Shown: piece after piece, positions 1 through 7,748 of the stretch
How positions within the stretch are numbered: position 1 is the stretch's first letter
Layout: each line of letters opens with the position of its first letter
Assembly: GCA_964404765.1 (NCBI GenBank)
Contig: CAYOLL010000105.1
Location: forward strand, 1 to 15,960
Source: CAYOLL01 sp964404765 [NCBI: uncultured Gemmatimonadota bacterium]
GTDB lineage: Bacteria > 4572-55
Reading direction: 5' to 3'
DNA: 15,960 bases
Position numbers and translations under genes: made by a program
The notes under the pieces: generated by a model
The model's input: the letters and a program-made list of their open reading frames with translations, nothing else
What the model was told of the DNA's origin: nothing
Databases searched by the model: none

Positions 1-140
1 GCCAAATTTCGTAGCCAATTTCGGACAATTTGGTACGCGAGAGTGAGGTTAAGACAATCGCAACACTCTCTTATCAAGATGAGTTTTGCCGGTTAGCCCG
101 CAAGATTTTTGTTATGATTTCCGAACCTATGCGCAACGGC

Positions 141-1307
141 TCATGGACTGTAAACAGCCTGATAACGGGCTAAGATGGCCGCCCGACTTAGCCGCTGTTG
201 ATATGCGGCGCTAATGTGCCGGCGGTCCGCCGCTTCGATCAGGTGAACGTCGCCGGCGTTGTATTCGCACAAATTGCCGACTTCTTTGGCCATTTGGCAG
301 GAATCGACCACACTGCCGCTCATGATAATCGGCAGGCCGGTCAGGGCGTATTCGGCAAACTTGGTCGGCGAGGCCACTCGGTTAATCATATTATCCTCGC
401 GCAGCATGATGGCGTAGTCCGCAGCGTTTAAAAAAGCATTCACTTGTTCAAATGGAGCGTGGCTAATCTGCACAACCTCCGGCGGTAAACTGGCCAATTT
501 GGCTTTGGCGTCCGCCACCTGCGGCGTCAGAATCAGCAGGCGAAAGTTGGCGTCGCGCCCATACAGTTTGGCGAACAAAGCCACCGATTCCTCAAAGCAT
601 TGATAGAAGGTCAGGCTGCCGCTATAAATCAGCACTTTGTGCGCCGGCAAATAGCCGCACTGAGTTCGGGTGGCCCGGCGCAATTCCGGATCGTAATAAA
701 ACTTTTCGGTCGAGGCGCTGCAGGGAATGATCGCAAACGGCTTGTTTTGAAAATCCGCGCCGACGTACTCCTTTAAGGCTTGGGTGACAAAAATAGCGTG
801 ATCGCAGGTGTGCGCCGATAAGGTTACACGCCGCCACAGTCGCCACTCCTGAACGCGTCCGGCCCATTTTTCCAGCAGCGAGTCCGGCTGATAGCGCAGG
901 GTAAACTCCGGCACGGAAGCGCCGCGATAATCACAAATTAAACAAAAGCGCCTGAAAAGCTTCAGATAACGGGCAACGCAGGCGCTATATTCGTTGCGGG
1001 CGTGCAATAGTTCAAATTGCGGTCGAAAGCGCACGACATGAATGAGCAGCAGCAGCGCATTCCAAAAAATCGAGAACGGCACCAGCGGGCGTACGCCGCG
1101 AAACAGCCGCACCCGACATTGCGACAACTGTTGCACAGATTCCAGCCGCGCTTGCGATTTGCGATAGAGGTCGGTTTGCCCGGCAAAGCTCCAGATTTCA
1201 AAATCGACAATACCGTTCCGCTTCATCTCCAGGGCGTGGATAAACACCTGCGAGTCGATGACCGTTTCCGCCAAACCTTCGAATAGGATAAATAAGCCTT
1301 TTTTCAT
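141..1307 (-). CDS. GT4-like glycosyltransferase
   Basis: Probable cytoplasmic or membrane-peripheral sugar transferase of the GT-B fold, of the kind used for surface polysaccharide or glycolipid synthesis; donor and acceptor cannot be told. Taking the ATG at 1307 gives 388 aa beginning MKKGLFILFEG, a typical first beta strand of the N-terminal Rossmann half. The C-terminal half shows the acceptor/donor linker IPCSASTEKF (about 194-203), the beta strand YSGSL (about 228-232) and the donor-site motif SPTKFAEY followed by GLPII (about 313-327), which in GT4 enzymes holds the nucleotide-sugar. The frame stays open to a TTG at 1349 and a GTG at 1334, but neither has a clear ribosome binding site and the ATG fits the fold best; the start is uncertain by up to 14 residues. 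It is transcribed away from aceB and shares its AT-rich upstream region. No other polysaccharide gene is in the window, so its pathway is unknown. Confidence 0.72.
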   Translation of the reverse strand: MKKGLFILFEGLAETVIDSQVFIHALEMKRNGIVDFEIWSFAGQTDLYRKSQARLESVQQLSQCRVRLFRGVRPLVPFSIFWNALLLLIHVVRFRPQFELLHARNEYSACVARYLKLFRRFCLICDYRGASVPEFTLRYQPDSLLEKWAGRVQEWRLWRRVTLSAHTCDHAIFVTQALKEYVGADFQNKPFAIIPCSASTEKFYYDPELRRATRTQCGYLPAHKVLIYSGSLTFYQCFEESVALFAKLYGRDANFRLLILTPQVADAKAKLASLPPEVVQISHAPFEQVNAFLNAADYAIMLREDNMINRVASPTKFAEYALTGLPIIMSGSVVDSCQMAKEVGNLCEYNAGDVHLIEAADRRHISAAYQQRLSRAAILARYQAVYSP

Positions 1308-1447
1308 AGTCGGAAAGATAGTATTTTTGCTCACTTTTGCAATGATCAAATGGCAAGGCTTGTGTGCAGCGCAGCCATGACAGCGAATGTTTAAAATTAC
1401 ACCACAGCTCTTTTTGCGAAAAAAATTTTAAAATATTTAAATTAATT

Positions 1448-1461
1448 AGCGAAATTTCGCT
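1448..1461. promoter_or_regulatory. Perfect 14-bp palindrome in the aceB leader, candidate operator
   Basis: AGCGAAATTTCGCT is a perfect inverted repeat in the AT-rich 229-bp divergent region (1308-1536) between the glycosyltransferase gene and aceB, 75 bp before the aceB start codon. The same half-site GCGAAAT, paired with ATTTCGC at a wider spacing, lies before aceA (5012-5031). This suggests a regulator common to both glyoxylate-shunt genes. The binding protein is unknown. Confidence 0.4.
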
Positions 1462-1536
1462 TGATTTTAAAAAAATAAACTCTATTTTTCCTCTGCATTC
1501 AAATCGACCGTGTTTTTTACAACGAAGGAGCAATAC

Positions 1537-3174
1537 ATGATTGACCACAAACTGCCGCACGGCCTGACCATCACCGGCTCGCTCAAACCGGGTTATGAGG
1601 ATGTGCTGACCGAAGACGCCCTGAAATTTATTGTCGCCCTGCAGCGAGAATTTAGCGACCGTCGCAGTGAATTGCTGAATCGTCGCATCAAAATACAACG
1701 TCAGCTTGATGAAGGGCGCCTGCCCGATTTCCTGCCGGAAACCCAAGCCATCCGAGAAGATCCAAGCTGGCAAGTCGGCTCGATCCCGGCCGATCTGCAA
1801 AAACGGCATGTGGAAATCACCGGCCCGGTCGAGCGCAAGATGATGATCAACGCGCTCAACTCCGGGGCGGATGTGTTCATGGCCGATTTTGAAGACGCCA
1901 ACTCGCCGACCTGGGATAATGTGATGCAAGGGCATCTGAACTTGCGCGACGCCATTGCCCGCACCATTGCGTTTACCAGCCCTGACGGCAAAAAAGTCTA
2001 CAAGCTGAATGCGCAGCCGGCGGTGTTGATGGTTCGCCCGCGCGGCTGGCATTTGCTGGAAAAGCATATTCTGCTGGACGGCGCGCCGATTTCGGCCTCG
2101 CTGGCGGATTTTGGGCTGCATTTTTATCATAACGCCAAAAAGTTGCTGGAGATAGGCAGCGGCCCGTATTTCTATCTGCCCAAGCTGGAAAATCATTTAG
2201 AGGCGCGGCTGTGGAACGACGTGTTCGTTTTTGCCCAAAATACGTTAAGTCTGCCCGTCGGCACGATTAAAGCGACGGTGTTGATTGAAACGATTCTCAA
2301 TGCTTTTGAGATGGAAGAGGTTTTGTATGAACTGCGTGACCATATTGTCGGGCTTAATGCCGGGCGTTGGGATTACATCTTTAGCGCGATCAAGAAGTTG
2401 CATAAATATATCTCAAACCCTAAGGGTTTTAAGAATCCCTTAGGGTTTATGCCGGACCGCGATCAGATCACGATGGCCGTGCCGTTTATGCGCACCTACG
2501 CCGAACTGCTGATTCAAACCTGCCACAAGCGCGGGGCGCACGCTATCGGCGGCATGTCGGCCTTTATCCCCAGCCGCAAGGATGAAAATGTCAATCGTAC
2601 CGCCCTGGCCAAAGTGCGCGAGGACAAGCTGCGCGAATCTTCGCAGGGCAACGACGGCTGCTGGGTGGCCCATCCCGATCTCGTCCCGTTTGTCAAAGGT
2701 ATTTTTAACGATGTGCTGGGCGACCGGCCGCATCAAAAAGACAAACTGCGCGGGGATGTGCGGGTGACGGCGGCGGACTTGCTGAATTTTACAGTCGAAG
2801 GCGGCAAAATCACTGAGTACGGCATTCGCCATAACATTAACGTAGGTTTGCTGTATCTGGAAGCCTGGCTGACCGGCACGGGCGCGGCGGCGATCTACAA
2901 TCTGATGGAAGATGTGGCCACCTGCGAAATTTCGCGAACGCAGCTCTGGCATTGGCTGCATAACCCGAACGCGCTTTTGGATGATGGTCGGACGATTAGC
3001 GCGGCTTTAGTCAAAGCGTTGACTGATGAGGAGCTGGGTAAAATTAAAAATGTGGTCGGCGCAGAGGCTTTTGCCAAAGGCAAGTTTGACCTGGCTCGAC
3101 GCATTTTCGACGAGCTGATTTATGCGGATGAACCGGCGGATTTTCTGACGTTGAAGGCGTATGAATATTTGTGA
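1537..3174 (+). CDS. aceB: Malate synthase A
   Basis: Condenses glyoxylate with acetyl-CoA to malate in the cytosol, the second step of the glyoxylate shunt. The protein is 545 aa, close to the 530-550 usual for the A isoform (the G isoform is over 700). Visible family motifs, numbered from the ATG at 1537, are [13 protein letters not shown] (114-126), RPRGW (167-171), the Mg/substrate site [12 protein letters not shown] (272-283), [19 protein letters not shown], and [10 protein letters not shown] (from 458) with the likely catalytic Asp at 459. The ATG at 1537 has AAGGAG about 6 nt upstream and is preferred to the in-frame GTG at 1510. Residues 293-304 form an insertion of roughly nine residues compared with plant and bacterial homologues as I recall them; it is encoded by a DNA palindrome (2415-2448). 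The gene pairs functionally with aceA about 1.9 kb downstream, although accessory genes separate them. Confidence 0.97.
   Translation: MIDHKLPHGLTITGSLKPGYEDVLTEDALKFIVALQREFSDRRSELLNRRIKIQRQLDEGRLPDFLPETQAIREDPSWQVGSIPADLQKRHVEITGPVERKMMINALNSGADVFMADFEDANSPTWDNVMQGHLNLRDAIARTIAFTSPDGKKVYKLNAQPAVLMVRPRGWHLLEKHILLDGAPISASLADFGLHFYHNAKKLLEIGSGPYFYLPKLENHLEARLWNDVFVFAQNTLSLPVGTIKATVLIETILNAFEMEEVLYELRDHIVGLNAGRWDYIFSAIKKLHKYISNPKGFKNPLGFMPDRDQITMAVPFMRTYAELLIQTCHKRGAHAIGGMSAFIPSRKDENVNRTALAKVREDKLRESSQGNDGCWVAHPDLVPFVKGIFNDVLGDRPHQKDKLRGDVRVTAADLLNFTVEGGKITEYGIRHNINVGLLYLEAWLTGTGAAAIYNLMEDVATCEISRTQLWHWLHNPNALLDDGRTISAALVKALTDEELGKIKNVVGAEAFAKGKFDLARRIFDELIYADEPADFLTLKAYEYL
2415..2448. repeat. 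34-bp palindromic element inside aceB
   Basis: Perfect 12-bp arms, AAACCCTAAGGG and CCCTTAGGGTTT, flank a 10-base loop. The element is in frame and encodes the malate synthase insertion [12 protein letters not shown] between the conserved YIFS and PDR segments. It resembles in size and layout the palindrome after aceA (6405-6437): both start CTC-AAACC and carry a TTTT-rich centre. This suggests related dispersed palindromic elements, one of which has landed in a coding region. Confidence 0.75.
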
Positions 3175-3192
3175 GGCTGCGCTAAAGGCAAT

Positions 3193-3552
3193 TTACGGCT
3201 GCTTTGGCAAGGCAATGAGGCCGATAATTTCAATGATCACTTGCTGAAACATGTCGGATTTAAGGCGGGCAATCGATTTGATAACTAAATTTTTTTCGAT
3301 TTGCGCAATTGCGTCTGCTTTGACTCGACTAACGTGTCGTAGCGAACCCGGAGTTTCCAAATCGGTCGGCTGGATTAAAACCGAATACGGTATCGGAGTT
3401 AGATTTGTGGTGAGCCCGCACACCAGCAAATCTAATGCAGTCCGGTTGTAAAAATCGTTAGACAGGACTAAAGCCGGGCGTACTTTGACTTGCGATTGAT
3501 CGGAAAAAGGGAATGAAACCAGAACAATATCGCGTTGCTTATAAATACTCAT
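3193..3552 (-). CDS. MazF/PemK-family toxin (endoribonuclease)
   Basis: Toxin half of a type II toxin-antitoxin pair; family members are small SH3-like barrel endoribonucleases that cleave mRNA when the antitoxin is lost. The 119-aa product has the expected layout: an N-terminal strand RDIVLVSFPFSD, the conserved RPALVLSND, then CGLTTN, SVLIQPTDLETPGS, and the SRVKADAIAQIEKNLV segment ahead of a C-terminal helix. The ATG at 3552 (MSIYKQ) overlaps the end of the antitoxin gene by 14 nt, pointing to translational coupling; the longer frame to 3591 would overlap the antitoxin by over 50 nt and is less likely. The gene is convergent with aceB, ending 19 bp from its stop. Cleavage specificity cannot be read from the sequence. 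Confidence 0.88.
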   Translation of the reverse strand: MSIYKQRDIVLVSFPFSDQSQVKVRPALVLSNDFYNRTALDLLVCGLTTNLTPIPYSVLIQPTDLETPGSLRHVSRVKADAIAQIEKNLVIKSIARLKSDMFQQVIIEIIGLIALPKQP

Positions 3553-3811
3553 TCCAAACCTCGTCGCCTTCATTATCCCAAAGCCTGGCAAAGCTGGCTT
3601 CGGAAGCTTTCATAAACTGGTAATGAAGTAACCGATCATCACTATCTAATTGGTCTTGATTAAGCTGCTTTGCAAAAGATAACGCCAGAGCTTGTCGGAT
3701 CAAATCGGGAATAATCTCTTCCATCTGGCTTTTGGAAATCGACGACATGTAATGGGTGAGCGCCTCAATCAGATCGTCGCCCAAGGAAATCGTTAATTGC
3801 TGAACAGCCAT
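3539..3811 (-). CDS. Ribbon-helix-helix-like antitoxin
   Basis: Likely antitoxin and autorepressor for the toxin encoded next to it. The 90-aa product opens with QQLTISLGDDLIEALTHYM, a beta strand followed by a helix typical of RHH DNA-binding antitoxins. The second helix SKSQMEEIIPDLIRQALAL follows, and then an acidic C-terminal tail (DSDDRLL, WDNEGDEVWNEYL) of the kind that wraps around MazF-type toxins. The ATG at 3811 has GAGG about 7 nt upstream and is favoured over the in-frame GTG two codons earlier. It is the first gene of the pair; order, size and the 14-nt overlap with the toxin all fit. Upstream, GACGG and CCGTC at 3867-3884 form a weak inverted repeat that could be its operator, but support is slight. 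Confidence 0.82.
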   Translation of the reverse strand: MAVQQLTISLGDDLIEALTHYMSSISKSQMEEIIPDLIRQALALSFAKQLNQDQLDSDDRLLHYQFMKASEASFARLWDNEGDEVWNEYL

Positions 3812-3965
3812 AGACACCTCGCACCGTAAATGTGAACATCGTTACCAACCTCATGACAACTTAACAGACGGTAATAAACCCGTCAAGAAAAAGTTCTTAC
3901 GGATTGCGAATGGCGAGACTGCCGAACTCAGCAATCCACAATCTGTAATTGAAAGGGGGCCGGGG

Positions 3966-4184
3966 ATGATTAAGCTAAGTTTGATTAAGAGCATTATTCG
4001 CCAAGTGGCGGCATTGAATCGCCGCTTTCATCGTCCGGTCTTTAAGAATTGCCTGTTTTGTCTGGCGGCGTTGCACGAATGGCTGGTCTTGATGGAACTG
4101 AAAGAGGCTTTTTTGATGGAAGAATTGGCCGAGGTGGAAGATTATGATGCGTTGAATTCGGGCGGATGGGCGCCGGCGGCATGA
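3966..4184 (+). CDS. Small conserved-looking hypothetical protein, 72 aa
   Basis: I do not recognise this product. The ATG at 3966 follows a purine/G-rich stretch (GAAAGGGGG about 9-13 nt upstream) that could serve for ribosome binding. The N-terminal half is basic and hydrophobic (KLSLIKSIIRQVAALNRRFHR). The middle contains FCLAALHEWLVLMELKEAF, and the rest is acidic (MEELAEVEDYD), so it is probably helical and soluble or peripheral. Evidence that it is more than chance is a diverged second copy of its C-terminal half at 4859-4963, in which differences leave residues such as EWLVLMELKE, EELAE and DY intact. The Uma2-family gene sits between the two copies on the opposite strand. Confidence 0.5.
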   Translation: MIKLSLIKSIIRQVAALNRRFHRPVFKNCLFCLAALHEWLVLMELKEAFLMEELAEVEDYDALNSGGWAPAA

Positions 4185-4280
4185 AGCGTTTGACGTAGAT
4201 TTTGGATGCCAGCCTCCGATAGCGGACTTTTTTGTTCGCAGGTCACGTGCATGTCCTTGGCAAGAGCCAAAGTTGCGGCG

Positions 4281-4751
4281 CTAAAAAATCTCGGCCAGCG
4301 GAATCGCAATATCAATATTGGGGTCTTTGACTTCGCCGGAAGAGAAGATGTGCGGTTTCATGTCGGGCGTGAAAATACTAATAATGCCCAGAGACGGCTG
4401 CACAAACCAGCAGGATTTGACGCCATCCTTGAAATAATCGCTGAATTTTTGGATGATGTCGTAATCGCTTTGGGATGGGGAAAGAATTTCGATTATCACC
4501 AACGGCGGTTCGGTCATTTTGATTTGATCTTTGGCCGGGTTCATGGGACGCTTCAGATAAATACTGATGTCCGGTGTGGCGGATCGCGAAGGCAATTCCA
4601 ATGACAGCTCATTGGCAATCGAATATTTTTCCCGATAGCGCGTAACGATCGCGACGGTTAGTGCAGATTGCGTGATGCTGTGGTTGTAGCTGGGCATGGG
4701 TTTTCCCCTTTCGACCATGTATTGCGCCGAGGCTTCTTTGAAAGTGTCCAT
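4281..4751 (-). CDS. Uma2-family (DUF820) PD-(D/E)XK nuclease-like protein
   Basis: Member of the Uma2 family, whose fold belongs to the restriction-endonuclease superfamily; the cellular role of these often multicopy proteins is not settled. In the 156-aa product the core is ELSLELPSRSATPDISIY (48-65, with candidate metal ligands E48 or E52 and D61). It is followed by PPLVIIEILSPSQSDYDIIQKFSDYF (83-107, with E88 and K102), then VKSCWFVQPSLGIISIF. That is the normal Uma2 order, though the protein is shorter than the usual 180-200 aa, mainly at the N-terminus. The ATG at 4751 has AAAGGAG 7 nt upstream; the in-frame TTG at 4769 starts inside that ribosome binding site region and is rejected. 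It lies opposite to aceB and aceA, between two copies of a small ORF, and looks like accessory DNA placed between the shunt genes. Confidence 0.85.
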   Translation of the reverse strand: MDTFKEASAQYMVERGKPMPSYNHSITQSALTVAIVTRYREKYSIANELSLELPSRSATPDISIYLKRPMNPAKDQIKMTEPPLVIIEILSPSQSDYDIIQKFSDYFKDGVKSCWFVQPSLGIISIFTPDMKPHIFSSGEVKDPNIDIAIPLAEIF

Positions 4752-4858
4752 TGTGCACTCCTTTGCCAATTGTTTGCAAACGATAGGTTACAATAACAAT
4801 ATAAGATGAGAAATGTTGCTTTGCAACCGATTTTCCCATTTCCCATTTTGATCTTGAG

Positions 4859-4963
4859 TTCTGTCTGGCGACGCACCACGAATGGTTGGTCTTAATGGAA
4901 CTGAAAGAGGGGTTTTTGAGGGAAGAATTGGCCGAGGCGGATATGGATTATGCCGCGGCATGA
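4859..4963 (+). pseudogene. Truncated second copy of the 72-aa hypothetical gene
   Basis: The reading frame ending at the TGA of 4961-4963 encodes a C-terminal piece (FCLATHHEWLVLMELKEGF then REELAEADMDYAAA) that clearly matches residues 31 onward of the 72-aa ORF at 3966. The two DNA stretches are easily aligned (4056-4184 against 4859-4963) with one shortened tail. Upstream the frame meets a TAA at 4802 without any ATG before the matching part, so the N-terminal half is missing. It lies about 100 bp before the aceA start and may simply be a decayed duplicate. Confidence 0.6.
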
Positions 4964-5011
4964 TCCCAAGACATTTGTTTATTGCAGGAAATAATTGATT
5001 TTCACAATTCT

Positions 5012-5031
5012 CGCGAAATAGGCATTTCGCG
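5012..5031. promoter_or_regulatory. GCGAAAT inverted repeat in the aceA leader, candidate operator
   Basis: CGCGAAAT, four bases (AGGC), then ATTTCGCG: a perfect 8-bp inverted repeat 34 bp before the aceA ATG. The half-site GCGAAAT is the same as in the palindrome before aceB (1448-1461). In aceB the two halves overlap by two bases, while here they are four apart, so spacing differs by about half a helical turn. Its position between promoter and ribosome binding site would suit a repressor or an mRNA hairpin. Confidence 0.4.
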
Positions 5032-5065
5032 CTACTTCCAATTATCCAACGAAAGGAGTTTCACC

Positions 5066-6376
5066 ATGGCTCACGAGTATAACATTGACAAGTATCGCCC
5101 GGCTTCCATCGAGGAAATCCGGCGAGATTGGACGGAAAACCCGCGCTGGAAAGGCGTCAAGCGGCCGTATCAACCGGAAGACGTGGATCGCGTGCGCGGC
5201 ACGATTCGCTTTCAATACACCTTTGCCCGGATGGGCGCGGAGCGGCTGTGGCATCTGCTGCACACCGATGATTATCTGCCGGCGCTCGGCGCGATGTCCG
5301 GCAATCAGGCCATTCAACAGGTTCAGGCCGGCTTAAAAGTGATTTACGTCAGCGGCTGGCAGGTGGCGGCGGACGCCAACTTAGCCGGCAAGATGTACCC
5401 CGATCAAAGTCTGTACCCCATCAACAGCGTACCGGAGCTGGTGCGGCGCATCAACAACGCCTTCCATCGCGCCGACGAGATTCAGCACGGCGAAGGGCGC
5501 AAGGATACTTTTTGGTATGCCCCGATTATTGCCGACGCCGAGGCCGGCTTTGGCGGCGTGCTCAACGCGTTTGAATTGATGAAGTTTATGATCGAAGCGG
5601 GCGCGTCCGGCGTGCATTTTGAAGATCAATTATCGTCGGCCAAAAAGTGCGGTCACATGGGCGGCAAAGTGCTGGTGCCGACGCAGGAAGCCCTGCAAAA
5701 GTTGATTTCGGCGCGCCTGGCCACCGACGTATTTAACATCCCAACCTTGATTGTGGCCCGCACAGACGCCAACGGCGCCTATTTGATCACCAGCGATATC
5801 GACGCGGTCGATCAGCAATTTGTCGAGAAGAAGCCGCGCACCAGCGAAGGCTTCTACCACTTCCGCGGCGGCATCGACTCGGCCATTGCCCGCGGCATTG
5901 CCTACGCGCCGTATTGCGATATGGTCTGGTGCGAAACATCCAAGCCCGATCTCAAAGAAGCAAAACTGTTTGCCGAAGGCGTCAAAAATGTCTACCCGGA
6001 CAAGCTGCTGAGCTACAACTGCTCGCCGTCGTTCAACTGGGCCAAGAATCTGGACAGCGCCACCATCGCCAAATTTCAGCGTGAGTTGGCCTCGATGGGC
6101 TACAAGTTCCAGTTCGTGACCCTGGCTGGTTTCCATGCGCTGAACATGGGCATGTTCGAGCTGGCGCAAGCTTACAAAACCGAGGGCATGGCCGCCTATT
6201 CCCGTTTTCAGGACCGCGAGTTCGAGCATCAGAACGTCGGCGGTTTCCGGGCGATTACCCATCAACAATTTGTCGGCACCGGCTATTTTGACAAAGTGAC
6301 GGAAGTCATTATGGGCGGAGATTTTTCGACCGCGGCACTAAAGGGTTCGACGGAAGAGGAACAGTTCCATAAGTAA
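5066..6376 (+). CDS. aceA: Isocitrate lyase
   Basis: Splits isocitrate into glyoxylate and succinate, the first step of the glyoxylate shunt, supplying malate synthase (aceB). The product is 436 aa, nearly the length of the E. coli enzyme. It carries [10 protein letters not shown] (96-105), the metal-binding region [10 protein letters not shown] (155-164), [18 protein letters not shown] with the catalytic signature KKCGH at 193-197, and NCSPSFNW further on. The ATG at 5066 has GAAAGGAG 7 nt upstream; an upstream in-frame TTG at 4982 would add 28 residues without homology and is rejected. The gene is probably transcribed on its own: the upstream DNA holds a candidate operator (5012-5031) and a decayed ORF, and a strong terminator follows. 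With aceB it allows growth on acetate, fatty acids or other C2 substrates. Confidence 0.98.
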   Translation: MAHEYNIDKYRPASIEEIRRDWTENPRWKGVKRPYQPEDVDRVRGTIRFQYTFARMGAERLWHLLHTDDYLPALGAMSGNQAIQQVQAGLKVIYVSGWQVAADANLAGKMYPDQSLYPINSVPELVRRINNAFHRADEIQHGEGRKDTFWYAPIIADAEAGFGGVLNAFELMKFMIEAGASGVHFEDQLSSAKKCGHMGGKVLVPTQEALQKLISARLATDVFNIPTLIVARTDANGAYLITSDIDAVDQQFVEKKPRTSEGFYHFRGGIDSAIARGIAYAPYCDMVWCETSKPDLKEAKLFAEGVKNVYPDKLLSYNCSPSFNWAKNLDSATIAKFQRELASMGYKFQFVTLAGFHALNMGMFELAQAYKTEGMAAYSRFQDREFEHQNVGGFRAITHQQFVGTGYFDKVTEVIMGGDFSTAALKGSTEEEQFHK

Positions 6377-6404
6377 AAAAGCATCGCGCGGTAAACCGCA
6401 ACTC

Positions 6405-6437
6405 AAACCTGACAGGTTTTGAAAACCTGTCAGGTTT
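6405..6437. repeat. 33-bp perfect palindrome after aceA
   Basis: Arms AAACCTGACAGGTTTT and AAAACCTGTCAGGTTT are exact reverse complements around a single central G. It lies 28 bp after the aceA stop and just before the terminator. There is no T-run directly after it, so it is not a classical terminator by itself; it could stabilise the 3' end of the mRNA. Its build matches the element inside aceB (2415-2448). Confidence 0.8.
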
Positions 6438-6444
6438 GTCACAC

Positions 6445-6481
6445 AAAAAGCCCCTCAACGACGTCGTTGAAGGGCTTTTTT
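6445..6481. terminator. Bidirectional rho-independent terminator
   Basis: Two 18-base arms (6445-6462 and 6463-6480) pair with a single C-A mismatch; the centre GACGTC provides the turn. The outer arms are A5 and T5-6 runs, so the hairpin is followed by a U-tract on either strand. It lies between aceA (+) and the convergent lipoprotein gene (-, stop at 6511) and can end both transcripts. Confidence 0.92.
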
Positions 6482-6510
6482 GTTAATGCCGTTTATGCAA
6501 GCGTAATGGT

Positions 6511-7383
6511 TTAGCGGGTCACGGCATACGAGAAACCCCAACCCATGCTGTTATAAGCTTCGGCGGAGTCAAACAAGGTGTTGTGGCTCATGGCGTCCAC
6601 CGTCAAGTGATGTAGGCCCGGATGACGCGGCGTCCAGGTAAAGGAATAAGAGCCGGCGCCATTTCCTTCCATCGGCAGGCGGTGATGCAACCGCGGAAAG
6701 GCGTGGGCAAAGACGGCGTCGTTCGTGTTGGCGGTGGTGACGGTCACGGTCACTTCTTCGCCGGGCTTCAGGGTCGGGATATTTTCGCGCATGATCCGTG
6801 ACAACGGATCCGAGATAGTCCATTCGCCTGAAGCGCTGCTAAATTTTACCGATTTGATCTCGACCGTGCCGTTTGCCGATTCAATCAGGGTTCCGCTCAA
6901 TCCGACCATGTGCCAGCGCCCGTTCTGAGCGGGATTGCGCTGACGCTTCGCCATATAGAGGTAGCGGGTAGCATGGTCGGTAAACGGCTTTTCATAGCGG
7001 GTGGTGTCGCCGGCAGTCGCGCCCAGAATGTGTAACGTGCCGACAAGTTCCATGGTTATGGTGACGGTGGCGGTGCTGTCGCTGGTCAACTCGACCTCAC
7101 GATGTGACGTACGACTGGTAATACGGCGGCCAAATCGCAACGGCGTAATGGCCTCGGCAATTGCGCCGCCATCGCCAAGACTGGTTGGTACGGCGCCGCT
7201 TTCCTCATCGTCGCGCAGCTCAATGGACAGAAAGTCCAATTCGCTTTCCAACGCGGTTAAAACTTCCTGCTTCTCGATGCTTGGATTGATAGCAGAATCC
7301 GGCGCGTCAGCCGGGGATTTTTCGCAGCCGGTAGCAACCGCCAGACCAACAATTAACAGGGCTGTAACAAATAGCTTTTTCAT
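6511..7383 (-). CDS. Lipoprotein with a C-terminal Ig-like domain, function unknown
   Basis: The 290-aa product begins MKKLFVTALLIVGLAVATGC, a classical lipoprotein signal with the lipidated cysteine at residue 20 and a short polar linker (EKSPADAPDS). It should be anchored in a membrane facing the periplasm or outside. The middle part has a segment rich in T, S and V (EVELTSDSTATVTITMEL) and a sentence-like conserved block YLYMAKRQRNPAQNGRWHMVGLSG. The last third (PGEEVTVTVTTANTNDAVFAH to FTWTPRHPGLHHLTVDAMS) looks like an Ig-like beta sandwich. I do not recognise the family and see no enzyme motif. The ATG at 7383 has AAAGGAG about 7 nt upstream, so the start is secure. It is a single gene convergent with aceA, separated from it by the shared terminator. 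Confidence 0.75.
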   Translation of the reverse strand: MKKLFVTALLIVGLAVATGCEKSPADAPDSAINPSIEKQEVLTALESELDFLSIELRDDEESGAVPTSLGDGGAIAEAITPLRFGRRITSRTSHREVELTSDSTATVTITMELVGTLHILGATAGDTTRYEKPFTDHATRYLYMAKRQRNPAQNGRWHMVGLSGTLIESANGTVEIKSVKFSSASGEWTISDPLSRIMRENIPTLKPGEEVTVTVTTANTNDAVFAHAFPRLHHRLPMEGNGAGSYSFTWTPRHPGLHHLTVDAMSHNTLFDSAEAYNSMGWGFSYAVTR

Positions 7384-7576
7384 AGCGCTCTCCTTTGTAA
7401 AAAGTGTTTGACACCGTTTCGTTAGTTTCGACGCTTAATTGGACACGCCCCGGCAAAAAGGGTTTAATGTAAAAATAAATAGTTCTAAAAAAAATTGAAA
7501 CCTATATTTTAATATTGGGTACCCTTGCCTCAAGCCTGAATTATTCACCACGAAATACACGAAAACCACTCTTTTT

Positions 7577-7717
7577 TGTACTAGTCAACGACCTGTGATA
7601 CACTGTCATGCCGGAATGCTTTTATCCGGCATCTTGTTTGCCTGTAAGAAGATTCCGGCCAAAAACGTGCCGGAATGACACCTCCGAAAAGTGTTCTAAA
7701 GGTTGTTGACTAGTACA
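7577..7717. mobile_element. 141-bp MITE-like element with 15-bp target duplication
   Basis: The ends are inverted copies of each other: TGTACTAGTCAACGACC at 7577-7593 and its reverse complement with one mismatch at 7701-7717. Immediately outside, AAAACCACTCTTTTT occurs on both sides in direct orientation (7562-7576 and 7718-7732), as expected for a target-site duplication. The interior contains no ORF but holds smaller repeats around GCCGGAATG (7610-7619 and 7668-7676) and the inverted ATTCCGGC. The element fills most of the 365-bp gene-free stretch 7384-7748 and ends 31 bp before the next start codon. It must be mobilised in trans; the transposase family is not identified. The rest of this gap is AT-rich (7460-7520) and probably contains promoters. 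Confidence 0.8.
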
Positions 7718-7748
7718 AAAACCACTCTTTTTCAATGGATATAAGCAC

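Noticed and set aside
2-33. CCAAATT/AATTTGG inverted repeat at the window start
   Set aside because: Only 7-bp arms with a 18-base loop and no T-run; too weak to call a terminator or operator without the upstream gene.
1198-2196. 332-codon frame on the minus strand opposite aceB
   Set aside because: It is a shadow of the well-supported malate synthase gene and spans the divergent promoter region; its residues look like random translation.
5630-6268. 212-codon minus-strand frame opposite aceA
   Set aside because: Shadow of isocitrate lyase, caused by codon bias in a GC-richer gene; no motif or start signal.
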